Assembly: GCA_945905275.1 (NCBI GenBank)
Contig: CAMDPQ010000005.1
Span: forward strand, 1 to 42,041
Source of the DNA: Chlamydia trachomatis
GTDB lineage: Bacteria > Chlamydiota > Chlamydiia > Chlamydiales > Rhabdochlamydiaceae
Length of the DNA: 42,041 nt
Direction: 5' to 3'
Shown: positions 1 through 7,455 of the stretch, piece by piece
Layout of the letters: the number at the start of each line of letters is the position of its first letter
Numbering within the stretch: the first letter of the stretch is position 1
The notes under the pieces: generated by a model
Database searches by the model: none
The model's input: the letters and a program-made list of their open reading frames with translations, nothing else
Told to the model about the DNA's origin: nothing
Program-made: the position numbers and the translations under genes

Positions 1-597
1 GGAGCCATGCAGGCTTTTACTATTTTTTTACACTCCTTGGGAATCGATTGGGCGATTCCAATCGTTGCTGGTTTTATTATTTTAGGAGGATTATGTGGGA
101 TTTCTGCATGGATTATTGGTCCTACAAAAGGACTTATGGTAGCAAGTGAAGATGGTAGTCTACCTTTATTTTTACGTAAAAAAAACAAACATGGGGTTCC
201 CGTTAATATATTATGGATACAAGGGGTGATTGTCACGGTTTTATCTCTTGTTTTTGTTCTCTTGCCCACAGTAAATGGTTCTTTTTGGATTTTATCTGTT
301 ATTACCGCACAACTTGCTTTAGTGGTATATATCTTGCTATTTGCAAGTGCTATTAAACTGCATTATTCTAAATCGGAAGTGAAGCGCTCTTATGTCGTAC
401 CTGGTAAAACCATTGGTATGTGGTTGTGTAGTGGAATCGGTATTTTCTGTTGTGTCATAGTAATGATTTTAGGATTTTTACCGCCTATAGGGGTTGGCAT
501 ACAGAATATTTCTTTTTATGAAACCACCTTGATGGGTGGAATTGTTTTAATTTGTACTTTTCCATTTATCATCTTAAAGATGATGAAAAAAAGATAA
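1..597 (+). CDS. APC-superfamily amino acid permease, C-terminal part (GadC/XasA-like)
   Basis: Inner-membrane amino-acid transporter or antiporter, truncated by the window's left edge. The frame is open from base 1, so the first ATG at base 7 is probably internal. About 196 residues are visible, with roughly five hydrophobic segments separated by short charged loops. The stretch GPTKGLMVASEDGSLPLF, followed by NKHGVPVNILWIQG, is the typical cytoplasmic loop of the APC/GadC (glutamate:GABA antiporter) group, where a 'GP(S/T)KGL...DG.LP' pattern precedes a 'N..GVP' turn. It ends in a basic tail (KMMKKR). The family assignment is good; the substrate cannot be read from this part. Related permeases in Chlamydiae import host amino acids. 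Confidence 0.8.
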   Translation, partial: GAMQAFTIFLHSLGIDWAIPIVAGFIILGGLCGISAWIIGPTKGLMVASEDGSLPLFLRKKNKHGVPVNILWIQGVIVTVLSLVFVLLPTVNGSFWILSVITAQLALVVYILLFASAIKLHYSKSEVKRSYVVPGKTIGMWLCSGIGIFCCVIVMILGFLPPIGVGIQNISFYETTLMGGIVLICTFPFIILKMMKKR

Positions 598-659
598 TTT
601 TTGTGAGCTTAAATGACTTTTCCTGTAAAATTCTTTTGTTTTTCACCGAAGATAATTTT

Positions 660-1622
660 ATGCAACTACCTGAGTTATTACAGCAGGCCATAGAAGAAGA
701 GATGGCTCATAGATCCCTTCAAGCTATTTCCGAGGCTTCTTCTCATCTTTCTGATCGGTATAAAAAGGGGATTTCTTCTGACCGTTTTATTTTATCAGAA
801 TACGATCGATTCGCTTATATTTTATCTCGAATGCCGGCGACTTTTTCTGCTATTTTCCATGTATTAAAAGAACTCCAATATCGGACCCCTGATTTCCATC
901 CTGGTAGTTTTTTAGACTTAGGAGCCGGTCCAGGTACTGGATTGTGGGCATCATCGGTTTTATTTTCTTCTATTCATCAGTTTGAGGCTTGGGAATATGA
1001 TGAAAAATTTATGATGCTCGGAAAAAAACTAGCCCGAGAAAATATGAGGCTTTCTCAGGTACAATGGAAGCTAAGAAACTTTGCAATCGATCGAGATCTT
1101 CCTCTGTCGGATCTTGTTTTGCTGTCATATTCGATTGGTGAGATAGAAGAAAAGTTTTGGGGTCCTTTTCTCCATGAGGTATGGGATAAAGTACAAAGCA
1201 CTCTGGTCATAATAGAGCCAGGTACTCCTGCTGGGTATGCAAGGATTCTAAAAATACGAGATCAGCTAATCCAGCAAGGAGCTTTACTGATTGCTCCTTG
1301 TCCCCATATGGGAAATTGTCCTCTGAAAGGACCAGATTGGTGTCATTTTTTCGCTAGAGTTGAGAGATCTTCTCTTCACAGGAAAGTCAAAAATGCGGTC
1401 TTGAATTATGAAGATGAAAAATTTTCCTATCTTATTTTTTCTAAAGAACCAAAGGTTCAATCTTTTTCTTCTCGCCTATTAAGACACCCTCAAATCTTTA
1501 AAGGACATCTTAAACTATCTCTTTGTCGGCAAGATGGTCAAATACAAGAACAGGTTGTTAGTAAAAAAGATAATAGCTTTTATAAATTATCTAGAAAGCT
1601 AGATTGGGGTGATTGTTTTTAA
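660..1622 (+). CDS. Rsm22/METTL17-family methyltransferase-like ribosome assembly protein
   Basis: A 320-residue Rossmann methyltransferase-like protein. Near residue 85, LDLGAGPGTGLWA is a SAM-binding glycine loop. The C-terminal half has the Rsm22 signature: three cysteines in PCPHMGNCPLKGPDWC, then FFARVERSSLHRKVK and a YEDEKFSYLIF block, a fourth Cys in LCRQDG, and a terminal WGD. Mitochondrial relatives (Rsm22, METTL17) help assemble the small ribosomal subunit, and METTL17 has been reported to bind an Fe-S cluster through such cysteines. By inference this protein acts on the small subunit. The frame is open from 552, inside the permease gene, but ATG 660 gives the normal family start (QLPELLQQAIEEE), so I use it. 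The Shine-Dalgarno sequence is weak. Confidence 0.82.
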   Translation: MQLPELLQQAIEEEMAHRSLQAISEASSHLSDRYKKGISSDRFILSEYDRFAYILSRMPATFSAIFHVLKELQYRTPDFHPGSFLDLGAGPGTGLWASSVLFSSIHQFEAWEYDEKFMMLGKKLARENMRLSQVQWKLRNFAIDRDLPLSDLVLLSYSIGEIEEKFWGPFLHEVWDKVQSTLVIIEPGTPAGYARILKIRDQLIQQGALLIAPCPHMGNCPLKGPDWCHFFARVERSSLHRKVKNAVLNYEDEKFSYLIFSKEPKVQSFSSRLLRHPQIFKGHLKLSLCRQDGQIQEQVVSKKDNSFYKLSRKLDWGDCF

Positions 1623-1673
1623 TATTGTTATTTTGTATAATAGTTATAACAATTTAAATTCAGGTAAACTAAA

Positions 1674-2039
1674 ATGAGCTATCAATCATACATTTTATTT
1701 TTAAACCAATTTCCCCATAGAAAAAGAATGCAATGTCAATGGAAGGAGCATGACGTATGGATGGAAAAAAGCCCACTCGATGATGGGTTAAAGATATCGA
1801 CTAAAATATTAAGTATGTCGAATGTTCCTCTTTTTCTTCTCCAAGCCTTAACCTCTCAAGGGTCTTTTAAATGGCAATTAAAAGGGGCATACTTATCTGT
1901 AGATCGGGCAAGTGATGATCTTTATTTGATTCAAGAGGTAGCGTATTTTCGTGATTTCCTTCCTTTTAAGGGCATTATGACAGACTTTACCCAACTGGCT
2001 ACAGAATGGAAACAGAGTTTGCAAGATCTTGCTATGTAA
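1674..2039 (+). CDS. Hypothetical protein, possibly class I type III secretion chaperone-like
   Basis: A 121-residue soluble protein with no signal peptide or membrane segment. I do not recognise it by name. The second half runs as beta-strand (GAYLSVDRASDDLYLIQEV), a short loop, then an amphipathic helix (FTQLATEWKQSLQDLAM). This resembles the C-terminal pattern of CesT/SycE-type chaperones, where a strand pair is followed by a helix ending in 'W...L'. Small chaperones of this kind are common in Chlamydiae, which all carry a type III secretion system. No effector partner is visible next to it. The link to chaperones is inference from shape and length only. The start ATG follows an AT-rich leader with only a weak AGGTAA ribosome site. 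Confidence 0.55.
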   Translation: MSYQSYILFLNQFPHRKRMQCQWKEHDVWMEKSPLDDGLKISTKILSMSNVPLFLLQALTSQGSFKWQLKGAYLSVDRASDDLYLIQEVAYFRDFLPFKGIMTDFTQLATEWKQSLQDLAM

Positions 2040-2396
2040 ATTTTTTCATATGCCGTTTATTTGATATCTTCCCATCCCTAAAGGAAGTGGGTTCCTGCAG
2101 AGTTCAGATCCATTTTTTTATTCTTTCTTAGATAAAAACCCGATAATTCTGGCGGATTCCAAGGCACCCTATCTGTTAAGGGTCCCTTCGATTCTCATAG
2201 ATAGCCTGTTTGCTGATATCATAATGAGGAAAATGCACAAATACCTTTTATAAAATCGATCAGATGCCCCAGGAGTGACCTCACTAGTCCTTTCTTTTTT
2301 GCTTTTAGAGCCCTTAAGAGAAGGTGTGGTATTCGGACTGGATCCAATCGAGCCTATTATTCGAAGGCTGAGGCGTGTTAGTGTAATGTCAATAAT
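2040..2396. other. 357-base stretch without a convincing gene
   Basis: No gene is supported between the small protein ending at 2039 and the holin-like gene. A GTG-initiated frame on the plus strand starts at 2275, but it runs straight through the holin-like gene in antisense and has no family features. The minus strand holds only short open pieces broken by stops. The one structured element is the hairpin at 2071-2091. The stretch may be decayed mobile DNA, but coding remnants cannot be assigned. Confidence 0.5.
2071..2091 (-). repeat. Hairpin resembling an IS200/IS605 right end (relic)
   Basis: Read on the minus strand, CCCACTTCCT-TT-AGGGATGGG folds into about nine pairs with one bulged C and a two-base loop. 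It is preceded by GCAGGAA and followed by AAGATATCAA. From memory, many IS200/IS605 elements end with a GGAA-type lead-in, a C-rich/G-rich hairpin and an (A)GGATGTCAA-type tail just after tnpB. No TnpB zinc-ribbon or RuvC motif is readable upstream on the minus strand, so at most this is a relic. It could also be an unrelated hairpin. Confidence 0.3.
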
Positions 2397-2663
2397 CTAC
2401 TTTATTTTGCGAAAAATATTATATAGTATAGATATAAGTAACCCTCCAATAAAACCATCTATAAAGGCCCAAATACCCCCGATGATTCCTCCCCAAAAGG
2501 ATGAGGCATATGCTACATACATCCCACCCATCGTTTTCACAAAGGGAATTCCCCATCCGAGGATAGAACACCAGCCCGCTAGTAGAGCAAAACCACCCCA
2601 TACGATTCCAATGGCTAAAGCCAAACTAATATTAGAAATTTTTTGGTATTTTTCTTCTTTCAT
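2397..2663 (-). CDS. Small holin-like membrane protein
   Basis: An 88-residue integral membrane protein with about three hydrophobic segments (near residues 12-33, 45-62 and 64-82), a charged N terminus (MKEEKYQK) and a basic C terminus (FRKIK). The glycine-rich end, GGIIGGIWAFIDGFIGGLL followed by ILYN, matches small proteins that databases label 'bacteriophage holin' or 'membrane-associated protein', found singly in many bacteria with no phage around them. There are no phage genes nearby, so a lysis role is not implied and the function is unknown. An AAGGTG ribosome site lies about 7 bases before ATG 2663. It has its own divergent promoter candidate in the AT-rich gap shared with dapA. Confidence 0.72.
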   Translation of the reverse strand: MKEEKYQKISNISLALAIGIVWGGFALLAGWCSILGWGIPFVKTMGGMYVAYASSFWGGIIGGIWAFIDGFIGGLLISILYNIFRKIK

Positions 2664-2703
2664 AAATTACACCTTATCAATTTATTTGTTTATATAAGGT
2701 CAT

Positions 2704-2731
2704 ATTATAGTATAATATTATTATTAATCAA
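2704..2731 (-). promoter_or_regulatory. Candidate sigma-70-type promoter for the holin-like gene
   Basis: On the minus strand there is TTGATT at 2731-2726 and a perfect TATAAT at 2709-2704, with a 16-base spacer, about 40 bases before ATG 2663. On the plus strand the same AT-rich stretch also offers TTGTTT (2686-2691) and TATAAT (2711-2716) with a 19-base spacer, which could serve dapA. Neither is more than a consensus match in very AT-rich DNA. Confidence 0.4.
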
Positions 2732-2841
2732 AAAATTATTTTCATAATAAACGAGAAAGTATTTATTTATTAAAGCAAAAAAAGAGGAGTTGTATTCTTT
2801 TGCCGTTACAGTACACTGATGACAATCCAGGAGAGAAAAGT

Positions 2842-3717
2842 ATGTTCAAAGGATCGATCGTTGCCCTCATCACTCCCTTTTTACCATCAGAAGCCGTTGA
2901 TTATTCCCATTTTCGTGAATTGATCTCTTGGCACATCAAAGAAAAAACAGATGGTTTTGTCATTTGTGGAACGACTGGAGAAGCTCCCACCCTATCTGAT
3001 GACGAGCAGATGCAGCTATTACGTATCGCTATCGACGAGTCGGATGGAAAGCTTCCTGTCATTATGGGTACGGGTAGTAATGATACTAGGACTTGTATGC
3101 GAAAGACAAAAGAGGCCAAAGAAAATGGCGCAGATGCAGCTCTTGTGATTGTGCCCTATTATAATAAGCCCTCTTTTCAGGGATGCCTTGCCCATTTTAC
3201 CCAGGTAGCAAGTGTGGGACTGCCCCTTATTATTTATCATCATCCAGGCAGAACTTGTCTGAAATTTACAGCACAACAACTCAGCCAGATTTGCCAGATC
3301 CCCGGTGTCATAGGCTTAAAAGAATCTTCGGGGGATCTCGATCTTATAGCAGAGTTTATGCAGACCTCTTCTGTGTCGGTTTTTTCTGGCGATGACACTC
3401 TGGCCTTGCCAATGATAGCTCTCGGTGCCTCGGGTGTCATTTCTGTGGCAGCAAATGCCATTCCGAGGAAGTGGAGGGATTTTGTGGCAGATTGCTTACA
3501 GGGGGATTTTTTTCGGGCTAGAGAGAAGATGAAATTGTTGTTTCCTTTTTGCAAAACTCTTTTTTTAGATACCAATCCGCAGGGGATTAAGTATGCGATG
3601 AGTCTGATGGGTAAATGCCAGCCTTTTCTGCGCCTTCCCCTGATCCCATCCAGTGAGGCAATTCAAGAGCAGATTCAACAGGCATTGCTCCCTCTCATCG
3701 AGAAAGAATTGGATTAA
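2842..3717 (+). CDS. dapA: 4-hydroxy-tetrahydrodipicolinate synthase
   Basis: Condenses pyruvate with aspartate semialdehyde in the diaminopimelate/lysine pathway; cytoplasmic TIM barrel. The protein has 291 residues, a normal length. Visible active-site features are GTTGEAPTLSD (Thr44, Thr45), VPYYNKP (Tyr107), IYHHPGRT (Tyr132, Arg137) and the Schiff-base lysine in GLKESSGDL (Lys160). The usual YN.PGRT is YHHPGRT here. A TTG-led frame is open from 2800, but ATG 2842 begins at the conserved MFKGSIVALITPF and has GGAG eight bases upstream, so I choose it. It stands alone, with no other lysine genes beside it, and faces the convergent GMC gene. Chlamydiae need DAP for their small amount of peptidoglycan. 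Confidence 0.93.
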   Translation: MFKGSIVALITPFLPSEAVDYSHFRELISWHIKEKTDGFVICGTTGEAPTLSDDEQMQLLRIAIDESDGKLPVIMGTGSNDTRTCMRKTKEAKENGADAALVIVPYYNKPSFQGCLAHFTQVASVGLPLIIYHHPGRTCLKFTAQQLSQICQIPGVIGLKESSGDLDLIAEFMQTSSVSVFSGDDTLALPMIALGASGVISVAANAIPRKWRDFVADCLQGDFFRAREKMKLLFPFCKTLFLDTNPQGIKYAMSLMGKCQPFLRLPLIPSSEAIQEQIQQALLPLIEKELD

Positions 3718-3735
3718 GCTGCAAGGAAGATTTTG

Positions 3736-5286
3736 CTAGTTTTTTAGCCTATCCAAAAGATGATCACCGACGCGCAGCGCATTGGCAATAATCGTAAGGC
3801 TTGGATTCACAGCAGAACTGGAAATGAAAAAGCTACCATCAACCACGTATAGGTTGTCGAGATCATGAGCTTTACAGTTTCTATCCAGAGCAGACGTGTT
3901 GGGATCATTGCCAAACCGTACCGTACCACACTGATGGGCGGTACCTGCTAATGGTATTTTTTTTCCAAGGTAGGCGGAATTAGATAGGAGATGATGATAA
4001 ATCCCTGCTTCATTTAAGATTTTCTTTAACTGTTGAATGAGTTTTTTGTGAGCTGTGGTATTATTGGGCGTATAATCCAGTTGTATTCCGGATTTTCCAG
4101 AAAGCCTTACTCGATTTTCAGGATCTGGAAGATCTTCTGTTGTAAGCCAAAAATCAATGCTATGTTTTGCAATAGGATCGAGTAAAAAAGCAGGAACAAA
4201 CCCTGCAGCATCGGCTTTAAACATGTATTTATCGGACTTGCCGAGCATCTGAATATGACCCATTGGAAAAGCCCACTCTTCTGATTCGTAGTAGAAATCA
4301 TTAATGCCCATCGTCTTTTGAAATTTTGTAGGGTTATCCTCTAAGGAGATAGCGATCATGGCTGAGTTGTTATGGCACATATAGAATCGACCGACTACAT
4401 CAGAGCGATTGGCAAGACCTGTGGGATGTTTATCATTTTTCGACCGTAGCAGTAAGGCTGCAGAGTTAATAGCGCCACAAGCTACCACCACAATATCTCC
4501 CTTATAGATTTCTTTTTCTCCATTTCTATCGACAAGGACAGAAGTAATTTCTTTTCCAGAAGGGGAGGTTTCGAGCTTTTCGACATAGCAACCGGTACGC
4601 AGGGTGACATTAGGATACTTTAGTGCAGGATCGATCCAGGCGATTTGTGCATCGGCTTTGGCATCTACAAGACAGGGAAATCCATCACATGTATTACACT
4701 TAATACACAGACTTTTTTGTGGATTTTTTTCATCGAGCTTAATGCCTACAGGTAGGTAAAATGGTTTCCTTCCTGACAGAATCAGATCATCACAGAGCTT
4801 TTGGATTTTGGGTTCGTGTTGTATGGGAGGGTAAGGGTATGGCTCTAGGCAGGGTGGTTCCGTAGGATCCGATCCCCTGAGCCCATGCACATGGTAGAGC
4901 TTTTCAGCTTGTAAATAGTAGGACTGCATCTCCCCATATTGAATAGGCCACGCAGGTGAGATCCCACCATGATGATTGACTACTCCAAAATCTCGCTCAC
5001 GCATCCGCAGTAATGCTGCCCCATACATTTTTGTATTGCCGCCGACATAATAATGTATGCCAGGATGAAACTCATTGCCTTCTTTATCGGTCCAGGGCTC
5101 TTTTGCACGGTACTTGCCCTTCATAAATACATCTGATGAGCTCCAGTTTTCTTTTTCTCTTTGCAGGTATTCCCCTCTTTCTAACAGCAGGATTTTTTTA
5201 CCAGAAGCCGCTAAATGGTGAAATAAAGTACCACCCCCTGCTCCGGAACCAATGATGATCACGTCATATTGTTCTGTTTTAATCAT
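3736..5286 (-). CDS. GMC-family FAD-dependent oxidoreductase with cysteine-rich insert
   Basis: A 516-residue flavoprotein that oxidises alcohols or sugars. The N terminus carries the FAD-binding GSGAGGGTLFHHLA (residues 13-26) and an E-R-G segment (LLLERGE). GGNTKMYGAALLRMRERDF is the GMC 'flavin loop' region. The C-terminal domain has GTAHQCGTVRFG and VDGSFFISSSAVNPSL, including the expected active-site His and the N-P near the end. A CIKCNTCDGFPC cluster near residue 200 is a distinctive subfamily mark and might bind metal or form disulfides. I start at ATG 5286 because AGGAGG lies 6 bases upstream; the longer frame to 5307 would overlap the SDR gene. It begins 4 bases after the SDR stop, so the two are co-transcribed and probably share a substrate. 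The substrate is unknown. Confidence 0.87.
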   Translation of the reverse strand: MIKTEQYDVIIIGSGAGGGTLFHHLAASGKKILLLERGEYLQREKENWSSSDVFMKGKYRAKEPWTDKEGNEFHPGIHYYVGGNTKMYGAALLRMRERDFGVVNHHGGISPAWPIQYGEMQSYYLQAEKLYHVHGLRGSDPTEPPCLEPYPYPPIQHEPKIQKLCDDLILSGRKPFYLPVGIKLDEKNPQKSLCIKCNTCDGFPCLVDAKADAQIAWIDPALKYPNVTLRTGCYVEKLETSPSGKEITSVLVDRNGEKEIYKGDIVVVACGAINSAALLLRSKNDKHPTGLANRSDVVGRFYMCHNNSAMIAISLEDNPTKFQKTMGINDFYYESEEWAFPMGHIQMLGKSDKYMFKADAAGFVPAFLLDPIAKHSIDFWLTTEDLPDPENRVRLSGKSGIQLDYTPNNTTAHKKLIQQLKKILNEAGIYHHLLSNSAYLGKKIPLAGTAHQCGTVRFGNDPNTSALDRNCKAHDLDNLYVVDGSFFISSSAVNPSLTIIANALRVGDHLLDRLKN

Positions 5287-5290
5287 TGAA

Positions 5291-6148
5291 TTATCCTCCT
5301 GTTGCAAATCCTGGAAATAATGTCATTCCACCATCGACAAAGAGAGTGGTTCCTGTAAGATAATCGGCATGGTCTGATAAGAGCCATGCAGCACATCTTC
5401 CGATATCTTCTGGTTCTCCAATCCTTTTATAGGGAATCAGGTGCATTAGACTGTCTAAAGCCTCTGGGGTGCTCCATGCGCCGGTATTAATATGGGTCCG
5501 TATTGCTCCCGGAGCTATGGCATTGACACGGATTCTATAAGGAGCCACTTCTTGTGCAAGACTCATCATTAAAAGGTGAATACCCCCTTTCGAGGCTGCA
5601 TAGTTCACATGGCCGGCCCAGGGGATCATTTGGTGGACAGAGCTCATGCATATAATTTTGCCTGCTGAACAGGAAATGTTTTTTACGACCCCTCTTCGTT
5701 TAAATTCTTTAATGGCTTCTCGTGAACAGAGGAATTGACTGGTAAGGTTTGTATTAATCACTGCATTCCAGTCCTGAAGTGTCATTGTATCGATCGGTGC
5801 ATCTTTTTGAATCCCTGCATTATTTACCAGTATATCGATCGTCCCCCACTTTTTTTTAAGGACTGTAAACATCTCAAGGACATCTTGTTCATTAGATACG
5901 TCCGCTTTATGGGCGTAGCTATCCACTCCGTAGCTTTTAATTTGCTGAACGACCTCTTGCGCTTGATCATCTCCCGCATAATAGTTAACCACAACGCTTG
6001 CACCGGCCTGAGCAAGGGATACCGCAACGGCTTTTCCAATACCCGAGTTAGCACCGGTCACAACAGCGATTTGTCCTTTTAAAAGAGTGAGTATTTCAGG
6101 ATTCGGCATAACGACTGGTGCAGGAGGTTCGCTCGTTTTGGGATTCAT
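5291..6148 (-). CDS. Short-chain dehydrogenase, glucose 1-dehydrogenase-like
   Basis: A 285-residue classical SDR oxidising a sugar or polyol with NAD(P). Features in order: a proline-rich 20-residue leader; the cofactor loop TGANSGIG (31-38); DILVNNAG (105-112); the catalytic set with Ser169/170 in CMSSVHQ, Tyr183 and Lys187 in YAASK; NAIAPGAIRT; and the terminal LTGTTLFVDGGMTLFPGF. The sequence is close to bacterial 'glucose 1-dehydrogenase' proteins, which as far as I recall often sit beside GMC oxidoreductases, as here. It is first in a two-gene minus-strand operon, with an AGGA ribosome site before ATG 6148. The true substrate is not known; a two-step oxidation with the GMC enzyme is inference. 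Confidence 0.88.
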   Translation of the reverse strand: MNPKTSEPPAPVVMPNPEILTLLKGQIAVVTGANSGIGKAVAVSLAQAGASVVVNYYAGDDQAQEVVQQIKSYGVDSYAHKADVSNEQDVLEMFTVLKKKWGTIDILVNNAGIQKDAPIDTMTLQDWNAVINTNLTSQFLCSREAIKEFKRRGVVKNISCSAGKIICMSSVHQMIPWAGHVNYAASKGGIHLLMMSLAQEVAPYRIRVNAIAPGAIRTHINTGAWSTPEALDSLMHLIPYKRIGEPEDIGRCAAWLLSDHADYLTGTTLFVDGGMTLFPGFATGG

Positions 6149-6415
6149 AATTATCCTGTGTATTGAATATTTTGGTTTTTCTTTTTAATTATTTTACGCG
6201 AAAAATCATAGTTTCTCTGGGAAGGATATTGCAATCGCTGTACAATACACCCTGTTTAGTCATTACAATTTTCTATAACTTTATTGATAGTTAATTGCTA
6301 AAAAATTCCTTTCTCCTAAGGGAAAGGTTAGAAAAGACTTTTTTTTAATCTTCTTTTTTGAGATGAATTCATATTGACTTTCACCAATTTAGGTCTTATT
6401 TTTAAGGAGAATCGT

Positions 6416-6616
6416 ATGAACATGAAGAAATTACTAGGTGTTTTAGGTGCAGCAGCCCTTTTCTGTCAGATGGGATTTGCAGATGTTGCAGTAGATCTGA
6501 TTGCTGAAGAGCAAACAGAAGAAATGGTATCCTCAGCTGATGAAGAGCTGCTTTTAAAGAAACAAGCGGTGGCTGTTGAAGATACACATGTTGCTGAGGA
6601 AGGACACTCTCACTAA
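6416..6616 (+). CDS. Small secreted acidic peptide, unknown function
   Basis: A 66-residue protein. It has a clear signal peptide, with a MNMKK basic start, a hydrophobic LLGVLGAAALFC core and a likely cleavage after GFA (about residue 22). The mature part is about 44 residues, strongly acidic (many E and D), and ends in a GHSH tail that could bind metal. An AAGGAGA ribosome site lies 7 bases before ATG 6416, so this start is preferred over the upstream in-frame start at 6374. The stop overlaps the stop of the convergent hydrolase gene by four bases. I do not recognise the family. The good signal peptide and Shine-Dalgarno sequence make it a likely real gene. Confidence 0.62.
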   Translation: MNMKKLLGVLGAAALFCQMGFADVAVDLIAEEQTEEMVSSADEELLLKKQAVAVEDTHVAEEGHSH

Positions 6617-7407
6617 GAGTCTAAAAAAGTTTGGATCTCTTGGCAAAGCTGATCCGGCACTTCTTCATTAATCATATGGCCCTGTTGAGGAATCACCTTC
6701 ATCTGGGCCATTTTTATTTTTTCTGTAAGCAGGGTAGAACAAGATAGGGGTGTGGACAAGTCGTTTTCTCCTACCACAATCAAACAAGGGCACTCGATAT
6801 AGGACAGTTTATCTGTGCTATTAAAGGCTTTTAATGCCTCTACTTGCCCTATATACCCCTCTGGTTTTTGTGGATAAGGATCGTCAAGCATGGCTTGGAT
6901 GATTTTTTCTGGATTGCCATCGGTGGATAGGCACTGGCTGCTAAAGAGTCCCGGTAAGACAGTCTGAAAGATAAATTCTGGAGCCACGCCAGCCAGAGCC
7001 ATTTCCGAGACCATCTCCATTTGCATAATACAGGGATATGGTACTTGGGAAAAGGAGGAGCAAATGACGGCTTTTTTTACAAGCTCTGGATAATCAATAC
7101 ACAGCTGCTGCAATATAGCTCCCCCCATAGAATGACCCACAAAAAAAGCGGTTTTTATTTCGAGTATTTTGAGGAGCTCGGCTACATCTTTTGCCATTAT
7201 TGCGATCGAATAGGGCGGGCTTGGATGTTGTGTTCTGCCACTACCCCGGTTATCCAGTAGAATTACCTGATATTTTTTTTGCAAACTTTCCGCCATATGG
7301 CGCCAGTTTAGCAGATTTCTTGTAAAACCTTGCAGAAGGATAAGCGGCTGCCCCTGACCGTGTAGTTCATAGTACATTTTTATTCCATTCACATGAGCAT
7401 GTGGCAT
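6613..7407 (-). CDS. Alpha/beta-fold hydrolase
   Basis: A 264-residue cytoplasmic hydrolase of the alpha/beta superfamily. The fold is plain: HVNGIKMYYELHGQGQPLILLQGF with an oxyanion loop, LDNRGSGRT after strand 4, the nucleophile elbow GHSMGG (Ser93), the acid in VVGENDLSTP (Asp216), and the base in QQGHMINEE (His244). Length and motifs fit esterase, lactonase or 3-oxoadipate enol-lactonase-like members; the substrate cannot be told. It lies downstream of purB on the same strand with a 48-base gap, so it may be read from the thrS-parA-purB transcript or from its own promoter. Confidence 0.85.
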   Translation of the reverse strand: MPHAHVNGIKMYYELHGQGQPLILLQGFTRNLLNWRHMAESLQKKYQVILLDNRGSGRTQHPSPPYSIAIMAKDVAELLKILEIKTAFFVGHSMGGAILQQLCIDYPELVKKAVICSSFSQVPYPCIMQMEMVSEMALAGVAPEFIFQTVLPGLFSSQCLSTDGNPEKIIQAMLDDPYPQKPEGYIGQVEALKAFNSTDKLSYIECPCLIVVGENDLSTPLSCSTLLTEKIKMAQMKVIPQQGHMINEEVPDQLCQEIQTFLDS

Positions 7408-7455
7408 AAATAGACTCCTTCAGACTAGGTTAAAGAAAACATGCTAGTATATTAT

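Noticed and set aside
2275-2697. 140-codon plus-strand frame with a GTG start after AGGA
   Set aside because: Most of it is the antisense of the holin-like gene, whose hydrophobic pattern, family match and ribosome site are all better. The plus-strand product has no family features.
6308-6350. Stem CCTTTC/GAAAGG followed by a T-rich stretch
   Set aside because: It looks terminator-like, but lies between two gene starts (the SDR gene leftward, the secreted peptide rightward), so neither gene would be terminated there. Stem of only six pairs.
6374-6379. TTGACT as a -35 box before the secreted peptide gene
   Set aside because: The matching -10 position would overlap the ribosome site at 6403, leaving almost no leader.
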